Of a stretch of 64,000 nucleotides of DNA, positions 26,201 through 38,200 are shown in pieces (position 1 is the stretch's first letter; each line of letters opens with the position of its first letter). A model generated the notes under the pieces. The model was not told the DNA's origin. It saw only the letters and a list, made by a program, of their open reading frames with translations, and did not search any database. Origin of the DNA: Xiphydria camelus (Eukaryota; Arthropoda; Insecta; Hymenoptera; Xiphydriidae). Location: NCBI GenBank assembly GCA_963678675.1, contig OY783194.1, positions 36,186,278 to 36,250,277 of the forward strand, read 5' to 3'. A program made the position numbers and the translations under genes.

Positions 26201-29200
26201 CTACATAATTCTCGGCGATTCGCGCGAATACCGGTATTCGCGATCGGAGGGAATACAAAGTGTCGTTGGCCGCGCGTGTCGTATCGATAGGCATCGCCTG
26301 GCGATATTTCTGCGCGCGGCGGCAGCGTCCATATATCCACGCCGCGATGGCAAATGGATTTACATTGAACGCGCGAAGGCGAGAAAATAGCTGTATCGTC
26401 GGGAGGGCGCGGAAGAGGTGAGGACCTTTCGCCGAGATGGGTCGCCCCTCGATTCTACGCGACTCCCGGACCTCGGCGTCGATGTGTGGATTTCCAGGCG
26501 TCCCGTAATGCATGCGCGTATGTATAATGCAACAATAAGTGCCCTACGAAATCGTGACGTACGGCGATTATTTTGTGAAGAAGTATAAGAATTTGTTTCG
26601 CGCGGGAAACACACTCGGCACGAGCGCTGCTCTGTAAAATCGGACGGAGGAAAAAAAAAGGACGCCTGATCGAGAGACGCAATGGAAAGGAGCAAGAGTC
26701 GCTCCGCCTTCGTTCCCACCGCTTTAAATACCGGGGATAGTTTTTTTTGTCCGATCGTTTAAAACCGCTCCATATACCACGCACACACACCTATACGCGC
26801 GCTGCCCACATAATGCCTCGCCGTCGCTCGAATGGGACGAGGTCCTCGCGCTTGCCTCGCGGTAACGCGGAGTCACGATAAACGATTGCCGACTCCCACA
26901 CGATCGGAGCCGATTATCGCCTCGTATATCTCCAATTCGGCGGGTCGATCGATCGGTCGGACCGGAAAGGCATCGCGATAAAAAGAACTATCGTCCGCGC
27001 GGGTCGCCGTCGAATGGATTGACCCACAATGTACCTATACCGCGTAGCGAGGGAAGAAGAAGAGGATGCGTTTATTGAGTAGGCTCTGAGACGGATGTTT
27101 CCTAAGAGCACAAAGAGAAGGGTAAAAATAATGAAAAGTAACGATAATGTAATGAATAATATGATGGTCAGCAAAAATAAGTAGAAGTAAGTTGAGGTAA
27201 CTGAGCAAAAAATAAGTAGAGGTAAGCAGAGGTAAATAAGCAAGAATAAGTGAAAGATTATAGTAAAAGGCATTGGTAAAAGTGGAAATAAATGAAGGTG
27301 AAAATAAGTCGAAGTGAAAGTAAAAGTAAAGATAAGCAACAGTGGCAACGAAAATGTGACGAGTAAAATTATTAAAATTAAAAATGAGTAGAGGTAAAAG
27401 TAAGTAATAATAAAGAGAAAGAAATACTAATAGTACAAACAAGTGAAAGGAGGAGTAAGTAAAAGTAAATGCATTGAAGTATAGAAAGGAGTAAAAGTAA
27501 AAATACGTAATAGTAAAAGTAGGTAAAAGTAAAGATACGCAGAAGTATAAATAAGTAAACGTAAGACTAAACAGAAGTAAGGAGAGAGAGAAAGAGGAAG
27601 GGGACGCGTTCTATAAATCCGATATATAAAGAATACACAAAAGCGATCTCGCACATTGTGCCTGTACATATTATACGTTCGACGGTGAATTAACCGCACA
27701 ATTTCCCCGAGCGAGGGGTGTTTTTACACCGGACAAAAAAGAGAAAAAAACCCGTCGCGATCTCCCCGCGCATTACGGGAGTCGCGCGCGTAGTCCGATC
27801 CCCTCATTATTAAATTCTTCTTCGCAGGGGGGCAGGAGGGTGCCACTCCGCGACGACCAGAACGGAATACGTAATCGCGCCGATCGAAATACACAGTATA
27901 CGGGCCGCAGCAGCAGCGGCGACGGCATATGGGCGTTCCGTTGGGTCCGATTTCCATCGCGGTGTCGATCCGCGCGGTGTAGTTTTGCCGAAAATGAGAG
28001 AGGAGTGTGGATGCGCGGCGTGTTATACGCGCGGTGCTATAACGGGGTATTCGAGCGGAATTACAGGGTGACGGAGTAATGCATAGGTAGGAATTCCGTG
28101 GCGGTGGCGTGACGCGTGTGGACTTTCCCTTCCCGATTGAAATCGGGATCGCATATTGCTCTCTCTCTCTCTCTCTGTCGCTCTCGACCCCACGATGCGC
28201 ACAGTTCGATGAATACGACAGATAATCTAGAAGCGGATCGGCTCGACGAGCGCGTCATCTGCGTTGAACCGAAATTAACGGGATTTACACGTAGGCAGCT
28301 TAAATTAAATTGCGTAAAAGCTCCGCTGTAATCGTATGAAAATCGTTTAATTTTATTCCCCCTATGTATCTACAGTTGGCAATTTTGCGTTGGAATCGAT
28401 CCACCCATTTTTGATTGTTGAAATCAACTGATTCTTCTTATCAATTTTACCGCGAAGAATCGGTTGATTTTAACATACAGAATTGGGTGGACCGATTCCA
28501 ACGCAAAATCGCCAGCTGTGCGCGCAACGAAATTACCCCGACATCGCGTTCTCGTCGTTTCAAATCTCTATAATCAGAGCAGCCCGCGCCCCACCAATAC
28601 GCGTATCATCCCCTGCGATATATTCCCTGCAAAGATTCCCTTTCTCCACGGCACACACCGCACGATCAAAAGAGCGCGGTCGCGTCGCGCGGACTCTCGC
28701 ACTGTACGCGACACACGACACCGCGCGGCGCGCGAGGGATTATTAAAAACGGGCGCACACGGGGGATGAGATGCCCCGCAGGTAGAGCGACGAAGTCGAC
28801 GAATCGGTGCGGCTCCCCCTCGCGCTCTCGAGAGGCGTGAATAAGCTTTTTGTCGGCGATGCGCGAACGCCCCGCGATTTATATGTGTACCTACGTGCGT
28901 CGCCCCGACGCGTTGCGCCGAGCGTCGCGCACAATGCGCTCGAGTACCCCGCACTTCCGCCGGCAAAACGGGTAATGAGCGGAGAAATATGTCTATGCAA
29001 ATGAGAGTGGCTGGAAAGTGCTCTTTCCCCGCGCGCGCGCGTGCCAAAACACGACATATGTGCCGGCGCGCCGGTGGATGCTCGCGCGGTGATACATACG
29101 TGAATCGCGCGCGCGCGGGACACCTCTTTTGTCGATTCGCACCACCCTTCGCGTCACCCGCGTGCTTTTTGTTCGCGCGCGCTCGCCGCGACTCCACGCC

Positions 29201-32200
29201 GCACGCTTCCGGACGCCGCAGGATGTTGCGAGACGCGCGCGCGCGCGCGACTGTTGACCGTTCCGCGGGAGCGCGAGGACGCGGTGGTAATTGATACGAG
29301 CCACTTTCGCGATGGCTGGTGGTTTCGCGAGAAAATTATGTCACTCGTTAAATACCTACATATAGTATACACGGAGAAAAAGAATTAATTGAGTCTACTG
29401 AAAATTACGAGTACCTACTTGTGGGGTCACGAGTAATTATTTATTCAACCAATGAAATCTTTTTTCAGATTAATTTGATATTTCTAGGATGCTCGGGAAA
29501 AAGAGTACAAGTCAAAAACTGGTACTGCTCAGAAAACACCTTTATTTGTTTATATTGAAACACAAACTGTTGAAAAAATGTATAAAATGAAAATAACACT
29601 TCTCATAAGAACCGTTAAATGCTTGTAGCACACAAATATCTCTAGGAAAGTAGAAGAAAATTGTAGAAGTGTTTTGGTAGGCGACTTCGACTTATACTCT
29701 TTTTCCCGGGCATCCTAGATTTCTTCCTTGTAATCGCATACTACTGCACGTGATTGTAAGGAAGAGATATTTGATTGATGTATTAAAAAAATTTCATTGA
29801 TATAAATTGATAATTACTTGCGACCCCACGAGTCATTTTCAGTAGATCCAAGTAATTCTTTTTTCCTGCGCATAATACGGCGCTTTCCTGCATCAGTCGG
29901 TCATTTAATCCGCGTTACAGGCTCCCATTTGCACCTCGTTTCTCCTCTCTTTGTGTGTCTCATTGACGCTCGGGACGATGTAATGCGAATATACGGAGAT
30001 GCGAGCTCATTTTATACCTATAGATACATACAACACCGAGTGAGACAGAGATAGATGCAGAAGGGTGGGAGGGAGAGAGAGAAGGCTCGAGTCGTCGTCC
30101 TGGACGCGCGTGATGGATATTAGGCTGATCGATCGTCGAATCTGTCGACGGGCGAGGAGTAAGTGGGCGTGGCCGCGGGAGATACGATAAAAACGAATCC
30201 GCCGCGCGATCCGTCATCCGTCACGGAACGACGCTCGGCGCCGACTGTACGTTCGTATTAACATATTCGCGGGTGTCGCGCGGCGAGCATTGTACATCTG
30301 TCGCTTCGACGCTCCCCTCCCTTGAAGCCTCTCCCTCTCTGTCTCTCTCTGGACGCGCGACCTCGATGACCCGATTTCCTCTTGGACCGATTCCGGATCG
30401 GTTGCGAGAGGCGCGAATTCCCCGGAGCGAGTTAAGCTCGCGCACATGTATGTATGTATGCGCGTGTGCAGCGCGACCAGAAAAAGGGGCGGAGGGGAGA
30501 TTACGCGTCTCCCCGCGTCTGTTGATTTAACGTATAAGCGGTCAGCGCGCCGCTCTGGTAAATTAGTCGGCGCGCGGATGTGACGCGCGTATAATACTAC
30601 CGCGTAACACGACACTGTGGGAGCGTCCTGCATTCGTAAAGAGAGAGAGAGCCAGTATTTTCCGTCTCACTCGCGGCGAGCGGCGTTCCAGAGAATTGAA
30701 CGCGACTCGCGGGATGACACCGCTCGTCGGCACGCGGTTCGTCGGGTAGGACGCTCGCGCGAATCATCAGCGTCGTTCGACGGCCTCGGGCCGAGCGACG
30801 CTGACGTATACCTCGCGTGCTCGCTGATGAAGAAAGGGGGAGGGGGGGAGTGAAACTAATCTGACGTTAGAAAAATTTAACGACTCGAGAAACGCTCACA
30901 ATGGCTCGTTCGTAGACGCGTGTGCGCATCTATTCCTCTCGTGTGCTCCTGACCCCGGGGTTCAGCTAATTCGTCGATTGTATACATACACGCGGAAGGA
31001 GATGTAAATACGTGTCTCGGAACAAAGTGAAATTAAGTTTTCGTGGTAACGGTATAGATACGAATATTACTTCGGTTTCTGTCGACAATAGAGGAGGCGA
31101 CGGGCTCATCTAATCCGCATTGTACGAATGCGATCCGGTGAATGGAGATATTGCAATATCCGAGGAGCTGCGGCCTTTTCATAAAGCGGCGTGCGATGCT
31201 ATTAAAGGGAGGAGAGGCGGCGGGCTGATATAAAGGGATTAGCTGATAGTCGGCCTCCGGGTATTATGTATTGGGAAGTGCTTTAATCTGGGGCCGATCT
31301 ATGTATTTCGTCGCTCTACTTCGCCCCTTCATAGCGAGGGGTGCGATTAATTACGCGCTGTAATTAATTAAATTACTTTTTTATATTCGAACTCGAATTC
31401 TTCTTCCGTACCTACATTAATTTGTCCTTCCTCCAGATCGTAATTAAAACCCGGAAAGAGGAGCCCCGAAGCCCTGCTCATTTTTCCGTCACGAGCCATT
31501 CATATTAAATTAAGTTCCCTTATGCTAATGATTCGAGTACCGCGGGTATATGATACGCAAACCTCTCGTGCAACAATGGCGAAAGTTGTAACAGCCTCGC
31601 GTAATCCCCATCGTTCGCGCGTCGAAATGCAAACGCGGTGTAATATAATACACGAGACCATTCAAACATTGCGCAAGGTAACTTCAGGAGAGATCCCGTG
31701 TATTTTTTGTCGGACCCTCCTCGCCGTGTTTAGCGGTGGATCCGAGGAGCGATGGTATTCTACCGTGGCATCTCTCTCCGACGTTCGTCTACGTATATTT
31801 GAATATATAACACGGTCGTGGTATTTGAATCGCTTCCACGGTAAAATCGGGATGTCACGGCTATATCTATACGGTTATTGATTTCCCGTCGACGGGGAGT
31901 TGGTCGGGTGAAGAGACACTCGATATTAATTTATCGTCGCGATATTTTACGTCGAATACACCCATGGAAAAAGGTCTGGTTGAATATGAGCCTGATAGAC
32001 AAATTTATTTGAGATGAATAGGAGTTTATTCGCATCGAGCAAAAGTCTGTTTGAATGAGATTGATGTTCTACTAGGTTCGTACTCGATTAAAAAGATATG
32101 CAAATCATTTATTTCATTCAGATAGGCTTTCGTTCGTTTTGAATAAATTCCTGTTTATCTCTGATAAATTTCTCCATCACACATACAGGCTCGTATTCAA

Positions 32201-35200
32201 CTAAACCTTTTCTCTCGGTGTGTACCCGCGCCGTCGCGCTCGTACAACAGTCGATCCGAAATCAAACGTTGCGCAATAGTCGAGGAAACGGAGCGTCGCG
32301 CGAGATTTACGGAACGAAATTAGGCTGAAGATAGTTCTCGCCCCGGCCCGGGGTCGTTAAACGAAAAACGCAGCTGCCGCCACCAGATGTATATTTGTTT
32401 CGAATCATCCTCTCCGTAGGGGCGCCACGCGAGAAACGTTTCATCGCCGACTACTCGTTGCGCGCGCGCGTCCGTGCATTATCGAATCTACGACGTCGTC
32501 ACTCCGCCACATCTGCTCTATCTGTACCGCGACGTTCGGCCCTCGCGGAGAAGCGCGACGCTCTTTCTCTCCCGAGAAGTAGCAGCGGCAGACCCCGGCT
32601 CTCCGTTTCGTAACGGCGTCCATCTGTAACGACAGCGTCTTATCTTTCCAGGAGGCAACAGCTGGAGCAACCGGTGTACTGCAATACCGAGTCGCGGAGG
32701 AGCGAGGACGGCCAGAATGGTCGCGGCCGACCCGAGAAAGTTAAGGTGAGATTCTTGCACGCAATTATACAGGGACCGCGTAAGGCGCGCGGGCGACTTT
32801 TTTCTACCACGGGGAGAAATACTTCGGTCCGGAGATGGAAACTGTTACGGAGGTATTCGGTGGAATCGGTCAGGATATTTATTACGTTCCCGCACGACCG
32901 TATGGAATGTTTATTTCATTTCACATTCGAGCCGTTTTTCCTTTCCGATATTGAAGTATTTCAGCTTTTCTCGATCTTGCGATAGGTATCTTTTCTCGAG
33001 ATGAATCTATATTTGTCGAAACCTTCGTTTCAGGGAGCGACGCAGGACCTCTTCGAACTCCTCGAGAGGGTGCAGAGTTCCCGACTGGACGACCAACGCT
33101 GTGCCCTCCCCAAGTCCTTCTCGCAGGTAAGTCCTTATTTGCGAAGCACTCGTCGTCGAGTGTGCGGCTATATGGGGCCGCGATATACCAAACAAACTCG
33201 AAGCTTCGTACGTAGAGAACGTAATACGGAAGGGAGCGGGAAACCTCTACAGAGGGATAAGATATCTCCCTCCGATACGGCGGAAAGATACATCGAGAGC
33301 CTCTTTAGAACGAGATACCTTCCCGATACGGGGATCTTGATCGCGGGGAGTAAATGAGACATCGACGAGGAGTAGGGGACGGGACCCCCTCTACCGAAGG
33401 GTATACCGGCACCCGTATATCTGCCATGCCTCATATATACCTACACACGCCGCCACGACGGATAGTCATCCGCATTCCCGCGCGCGCGAAACCCCTCACC
33501 CCCTCCGCGGGTCCATTACCGCGAGCCAGCACCTACGCGCCCTTTCCCGATCTTTTCCACGCGCTCCCTTCCCCTCGCGAGCCGCTAAAACCGCGCGCCG
33601 ATTAATATCGTTTCGCTCCCGTCAACCCCGCGCGCCCCGTCACTCCATTTCGTCGGCCGTCAACTAGTCGAAGACGGATGAACGCGATTCTCCACGCGGG
33701 CACGCGCGCGCTATCCCGACGGTCACGCACGGGCCTCGATTTCGAAGCTCTTTCCGCCAATTTAAAAGTCCGCTGCTCTCCGCTCGCCCCGCTCTCTCGG
33801 TGAGAACGCGCGGCGCGTCCAGTAGGGGGAGAAGGAAAAATTCGCGCGCGCGCGCCAGTTATGCGCTAAACGATCGGGACAGGGTCGATTGGTTTTGAAA
33901 CGTCATCGCGAATCGGAAGGGGATCCGCGAAGCTGCCGGTGAGAGGGGGCGAGCGAGAAAGAGATATAAAAAAGGAGGAGGAATAGAGGAGGGGAGCTGA
34001 CGAAAGAGCGAGTCGGGTTTGAAATTCGCGGATTAGCATAACAATCGGGCAGGAAGCGCGCGTGCCGCACTCGAGTGTGTTTACTGCGGCTGATAGAAGA
34101 GGGGCTTCGCGCTAAAATAAGTCAAGGCGACCCGCCGCGTAGACAACTTCTTGATACTGATCCCGGGTGTTGACGCGAGCTCTCCCGCTATTAAACTCGC
34201 TCTCGCCGCTTCCCGCGAGCGTTACCAAATACGCGAAGACGATGACGTTAAAGGCGCGCGCGCGCGCGCCCGCCTTCGATCGACGGGGAATATATATGGA
34301 GACGCGTCCTCGTTTCCCGATTGATCGGACCTGCCGCTGCACCGCCGCCGCGGCGACGATGCTCTCTTCTCGACGAGAAAACGCGCGCGGATTCCCGAGT
34401 TTGACGCGGCGGCAAAACATCGCGGTTTTTCTCACGGGTGGCGCGACTCTTTCACGTCGATTTGTTGCGTCTAGACCGCGCGCGGGGGCGGGGTACACGT
34501 GGTTGCCGCATGTATATCCGCCGCGGGGAGCGTTTTTCTTCATGGAAAAAAGGGTGTCGCGCGGATGAGATTTGTACGACTGCTTTCGCCCGGTGCCCTT
34601 CGTGAGAGATGACGGTACGTGCAAGGGTTTGTGATGAAAAAGACGAGTTCTACGGTATTTTTTGCTCCGGTCGGTAATGTCGCAAGTGACATCAGATCAG
34701 GCAAACATTACCGATAGAGCTTTCAGGTGTCTCCATCGGTAACACAAATGTCTCTCTGTCGGTAAAGAGAAAATACAGGCAATGTAGGAATCCACTATGG
34801 GTAAGCACGTCAACGCGTCATTCGATTCGGTAAAACAGATTTTTTCCACGAGCAGCCTGCGGCGTTTGTCGTAAGAGTGCGCTCTCGGCGTTTCTTAACT
34901 CCGTCTGCCTCTGCCTCGAATATCTCGATCCCGCGCGCTACGAGCTTCTCGCTCGTCGTCGAGATTGGAAAAGTTCGAGACATCGGGAAACAAGTCATTC
35001 GGAAAATAGGCGTGTCGCATCGGATCCGTCGATTTCGGCGACGTCCCGTCCCCCCAAGTAAATCCAACGACATCCTCGCAATTTGAAATCGCCAACCTCG
35101 TTTTCGACACAGGTGCCGGCGGCAATGATTCGCTTCCGGTCGCGACCACCTGCGTACATGGCTATCGGTCTCTCCTTATCAATACGTCGACGCGAGCGCA

Positions 35201-38200
35201 ATGTCTATCGAGACCCCCTCCGGCGTAGGAGAAACCCTGCCCGATCGGGAAAGCCCTGAAAGTGCGAGCGAACGGCGACGCGCGCGATACCTACACCCCG
35301 ACCACAGGATGCGGGGTACGCGAGGGTCCTTCCGGTTGAGCAGGTACGCGGACCGGAAGTGCCGCTTCAACCGTCACGGCCAACCGTCATGCTCCGGCTT
35401 TGGTTAAGCGGTCGGGAAGATTTTTAGATTCGTGCAACCTGCCCACTCTCCGTGAAGATGTTAGATTTCAGGCCGCAGGAAGTAGGGTAGCGCGGGCGGA
35501 GAGAGGTGATTGCACCTTTTTATTGGACATGTGAACGCGGAGCGTCGCGCGGGACGTCCTGGGGATGCAGCGGCGACGAGCCCCCCCGCACGGGCGCGCG
35601 AGTGGGGTTGGCCAATGTTACGATAGACGGCGCCTCATTTCGTATGCGTCCGACGCGGCGACAAGGCACGTACCTACACGCGGGTGAACACACACGTCCG
35701 ATCGTTCTTTACGATCGGACGTCGCGCTGCTATCGAATAGATTAGTCGGCGTTTATGTGGAGCACCTTTTGGTGTCACGCCAACGTGATGTCGCGACTCT
35801 CGATTTAATTTGATATCGAAATTCTACTCTATGTAAATCGACGCTACTGGCAATTTCAATATTTCCTTTCCGCGCTGCGGTTCTCTCTCTCTCTCTCTTT
35901 CTCTCTTTCCTTGAAAGGATATTTACTCTCGCGACGGCGCAGTAACGAAGAAAGAAATCCCCGAACGGATGGGCGACAATAAATATCGCGTTCGATAAGA
36001 AACACACGTACGTGAGACGAACGCCTCGCGCATTTCCGGATGCGGGACGCCGCAACTTCTCTTTTGACGTCACACGAATTTTATGACGGAGGAAGTCGAG
36101 CCGTCCAAAGTGAAATATATCATCGCCTGGACACAAAAGAACGGCGCGCGCACGGTGAAACCCGCGCGCGTTCCTCTCCGCGGACAACGCAATAAGTCGA
36201 CCACGAAATGACATCCGTTCCTGCTTCGGGTCGTTGTTAGCGCTTCCTCCCGCGTTTCGCCTTACCACCTGTCCCCCGTGTTGGCGGTACGCGCTGCGCG
36301 GGCACCGCTTCGGCGCACCGGCGATTCGGTGGTTAGCGGGAGGAGCGCGAGAGAAAAGGGGGAACGAATATCGCGCTCGGGACGTGGAATCGAGTTTATT
36401 CGCCTGTCGCGCGACGTCTTCGGGTCTCGCCGAGGCGACGAGCGCGGGCGTCCTGCTCGTTTATTCAAATTCGTCGAGAAAGCTAGCAGCGCGCGAAATG
36501 AGTCGCTCGATTATACGAGAACGCTACTCCTGATGCTTTTTTTTCGCAGTTTTTCACTCTTGTTAAAATAAGATTTGCGACAGGTTATAAAGGTTTCTCG
36601 TGTTCTAGAATTTTTCTAATTTCGGGAGAATCACGTTTAATGTAGTTGCGAACGAGGGAAAGAGTAAAAATTCTGACGATTTATAATGGGGCGGTTCAAA
36701 TAATCTCGGTCATCGTATCGTACGTGAAATATTTTTATCCGTGCCTATACCTGTGTGTGCCACAAACTCGATATCGGTTTATATACAGCTATTTTCTCCG
36801 AAATGTGCATCTCGTTGAAACGTATCATGCTTCCGAATATTATCTCAGTTCGTAAAGTTTACTGCCGAACGTCAAGCGGTTTTCGACCTCGACAATTATT
36901 TACCCCGCGTGGTTACATATACCTATCTTTCTGACTTTTGACGCATGCGACCTTTGAAACTCGGCTACACCCCGGGTCTAGTAAAACTTTCCCTCGCACT
37001 CGTTGCTTGGCATAAGTTCGTTTCTCTGCCTTTCCGATGACGTGATAATCTGATAATCTTGTAGAGAGAAACGCACTCTTAACTCTGCGAATACTTATTT
37101 TTTCGAACCGTTTTTTTTTCATTGGTTATTGAACATGTATACGGATGATAAATTAAATTAAAAAATGCGAATATTTTTTTTTATGTTAAGACTGAACTAA
37201 AGCCCCTTTACGAATGAATGCTTCGAACGTGCCGTAATACTGCGATGACTGAATGTTCTTCTGCTCGGCTATACGTCCGCGCTACGGATGCTTAATTGCA
37301 GTTTATACAGTCGGTCTCTTTCTCTCCGGGGGGTGGAGTATATTTCTTTCTCTCTTCGGAATAAACATCCGAAGTTTATCCTCACTCATTCGTCCGCGCG
37401 GATCTTCTATTCGCCGTGCGTCGAGTGCGGCTGTCATCCCCCTACAATTATTTACCGCGCAATATTTCCCCACCTTTTGACGCGGATTTATGCGTGTCGA
37501 TAAAGCGGACAGCTGCGTGACCGGCAACTCGCACAGGGCAGACAGTACACGGTCGATGCTGGAGACGGTTAACCGCTCAAGAGGGGGGCCGGGTGGAGGA
37601 GGGGCTAGTCACGAAGAACCAAGCGGCGAACTACCTCGACTCGCTCGACGCCAGTCGCGCTTTGCTTTCCCGCGTGGTTGGATATCGCTCCTTCGTCGCG
37701 GCGTTTCTCGAAATCCTCGGTCGAACGTACGCCACGCACGCGCTGCGAACACTTTCTATTTTGACCTCGCGGCACGGCCGAAAGTACGTTCTTCGCGATC
37801 GAGCTCCGAGGCGCTCCTTCGCGCCCCGTATAAGCCGCGCGAGCGTTGTTCGTCTTCGCGAAATCGAGGAGTGCACCTTGAAAAACGACGGAGTGCGCCG
37901 GCGGGGGAGTGTGCTTCGACTCGAGAGATAATCTCGGCGATGACAGTCGCGTGCGATAGTACGCGAGCGCGTCGGGACACTTGAAACTTTGGAGCGTGCT
38001 CGTCTCGTGCCGGGAACGACACCGTTAAAAAGCCGAACATATCCGGAGGAAGAGCGCGCGATAAAAACGGACGAGAAATGCAGCGAAAGCCTCGGCGCGC
38101 GATTCCCGGCGATACCTGAGTCGCCGTCGACCGTCGATATCGTTCGGTCGAGCGTGAAGACGAGACCGGGAATCCGCGCGTAGTGCGGCCGCGCGCGAGG

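Larger units (their letters stand above)
22383..32651. other. Rapgap1 intron 1, part d
   Basis: No exon is supported. It contains inverted-repeat elements at 24958-25202, 28372-28519, 29366-29874 (with a nested one) and 31957-32224, a GTAAAA-rich purine tract at about 27110-27590, and (TC)n or (GA)n stretches near 23500, 24420 and 28160. Other open frames lie in CpG-rich DNA and show no domain. Confidence 0.5.

Noticed and set aside
26914..27699. Leu/Tyr/Phe-rich open frames on the - strand, membrane-protein-like
   Set aside because: They are the complement of the GTAAAA-type purine repeat and are an artefact of low complexity.
28116..28331. Frame with [18 protein letters not shown], vaguely reminiscent of a Wnt N-terminal segment
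   Set aside because: Only a few residues agree, no Wnt cysteine pattern follows, and no splice donor was found. Taken as chance.
35201..35343. Possible further Rapgap1 first exon ([20 protein letters not shown])
   Set aside because: The ATG and GTACGC donor look plausible, but it ends in phase 2, while the next Rapgap1 exon (50687) needs phase 0.
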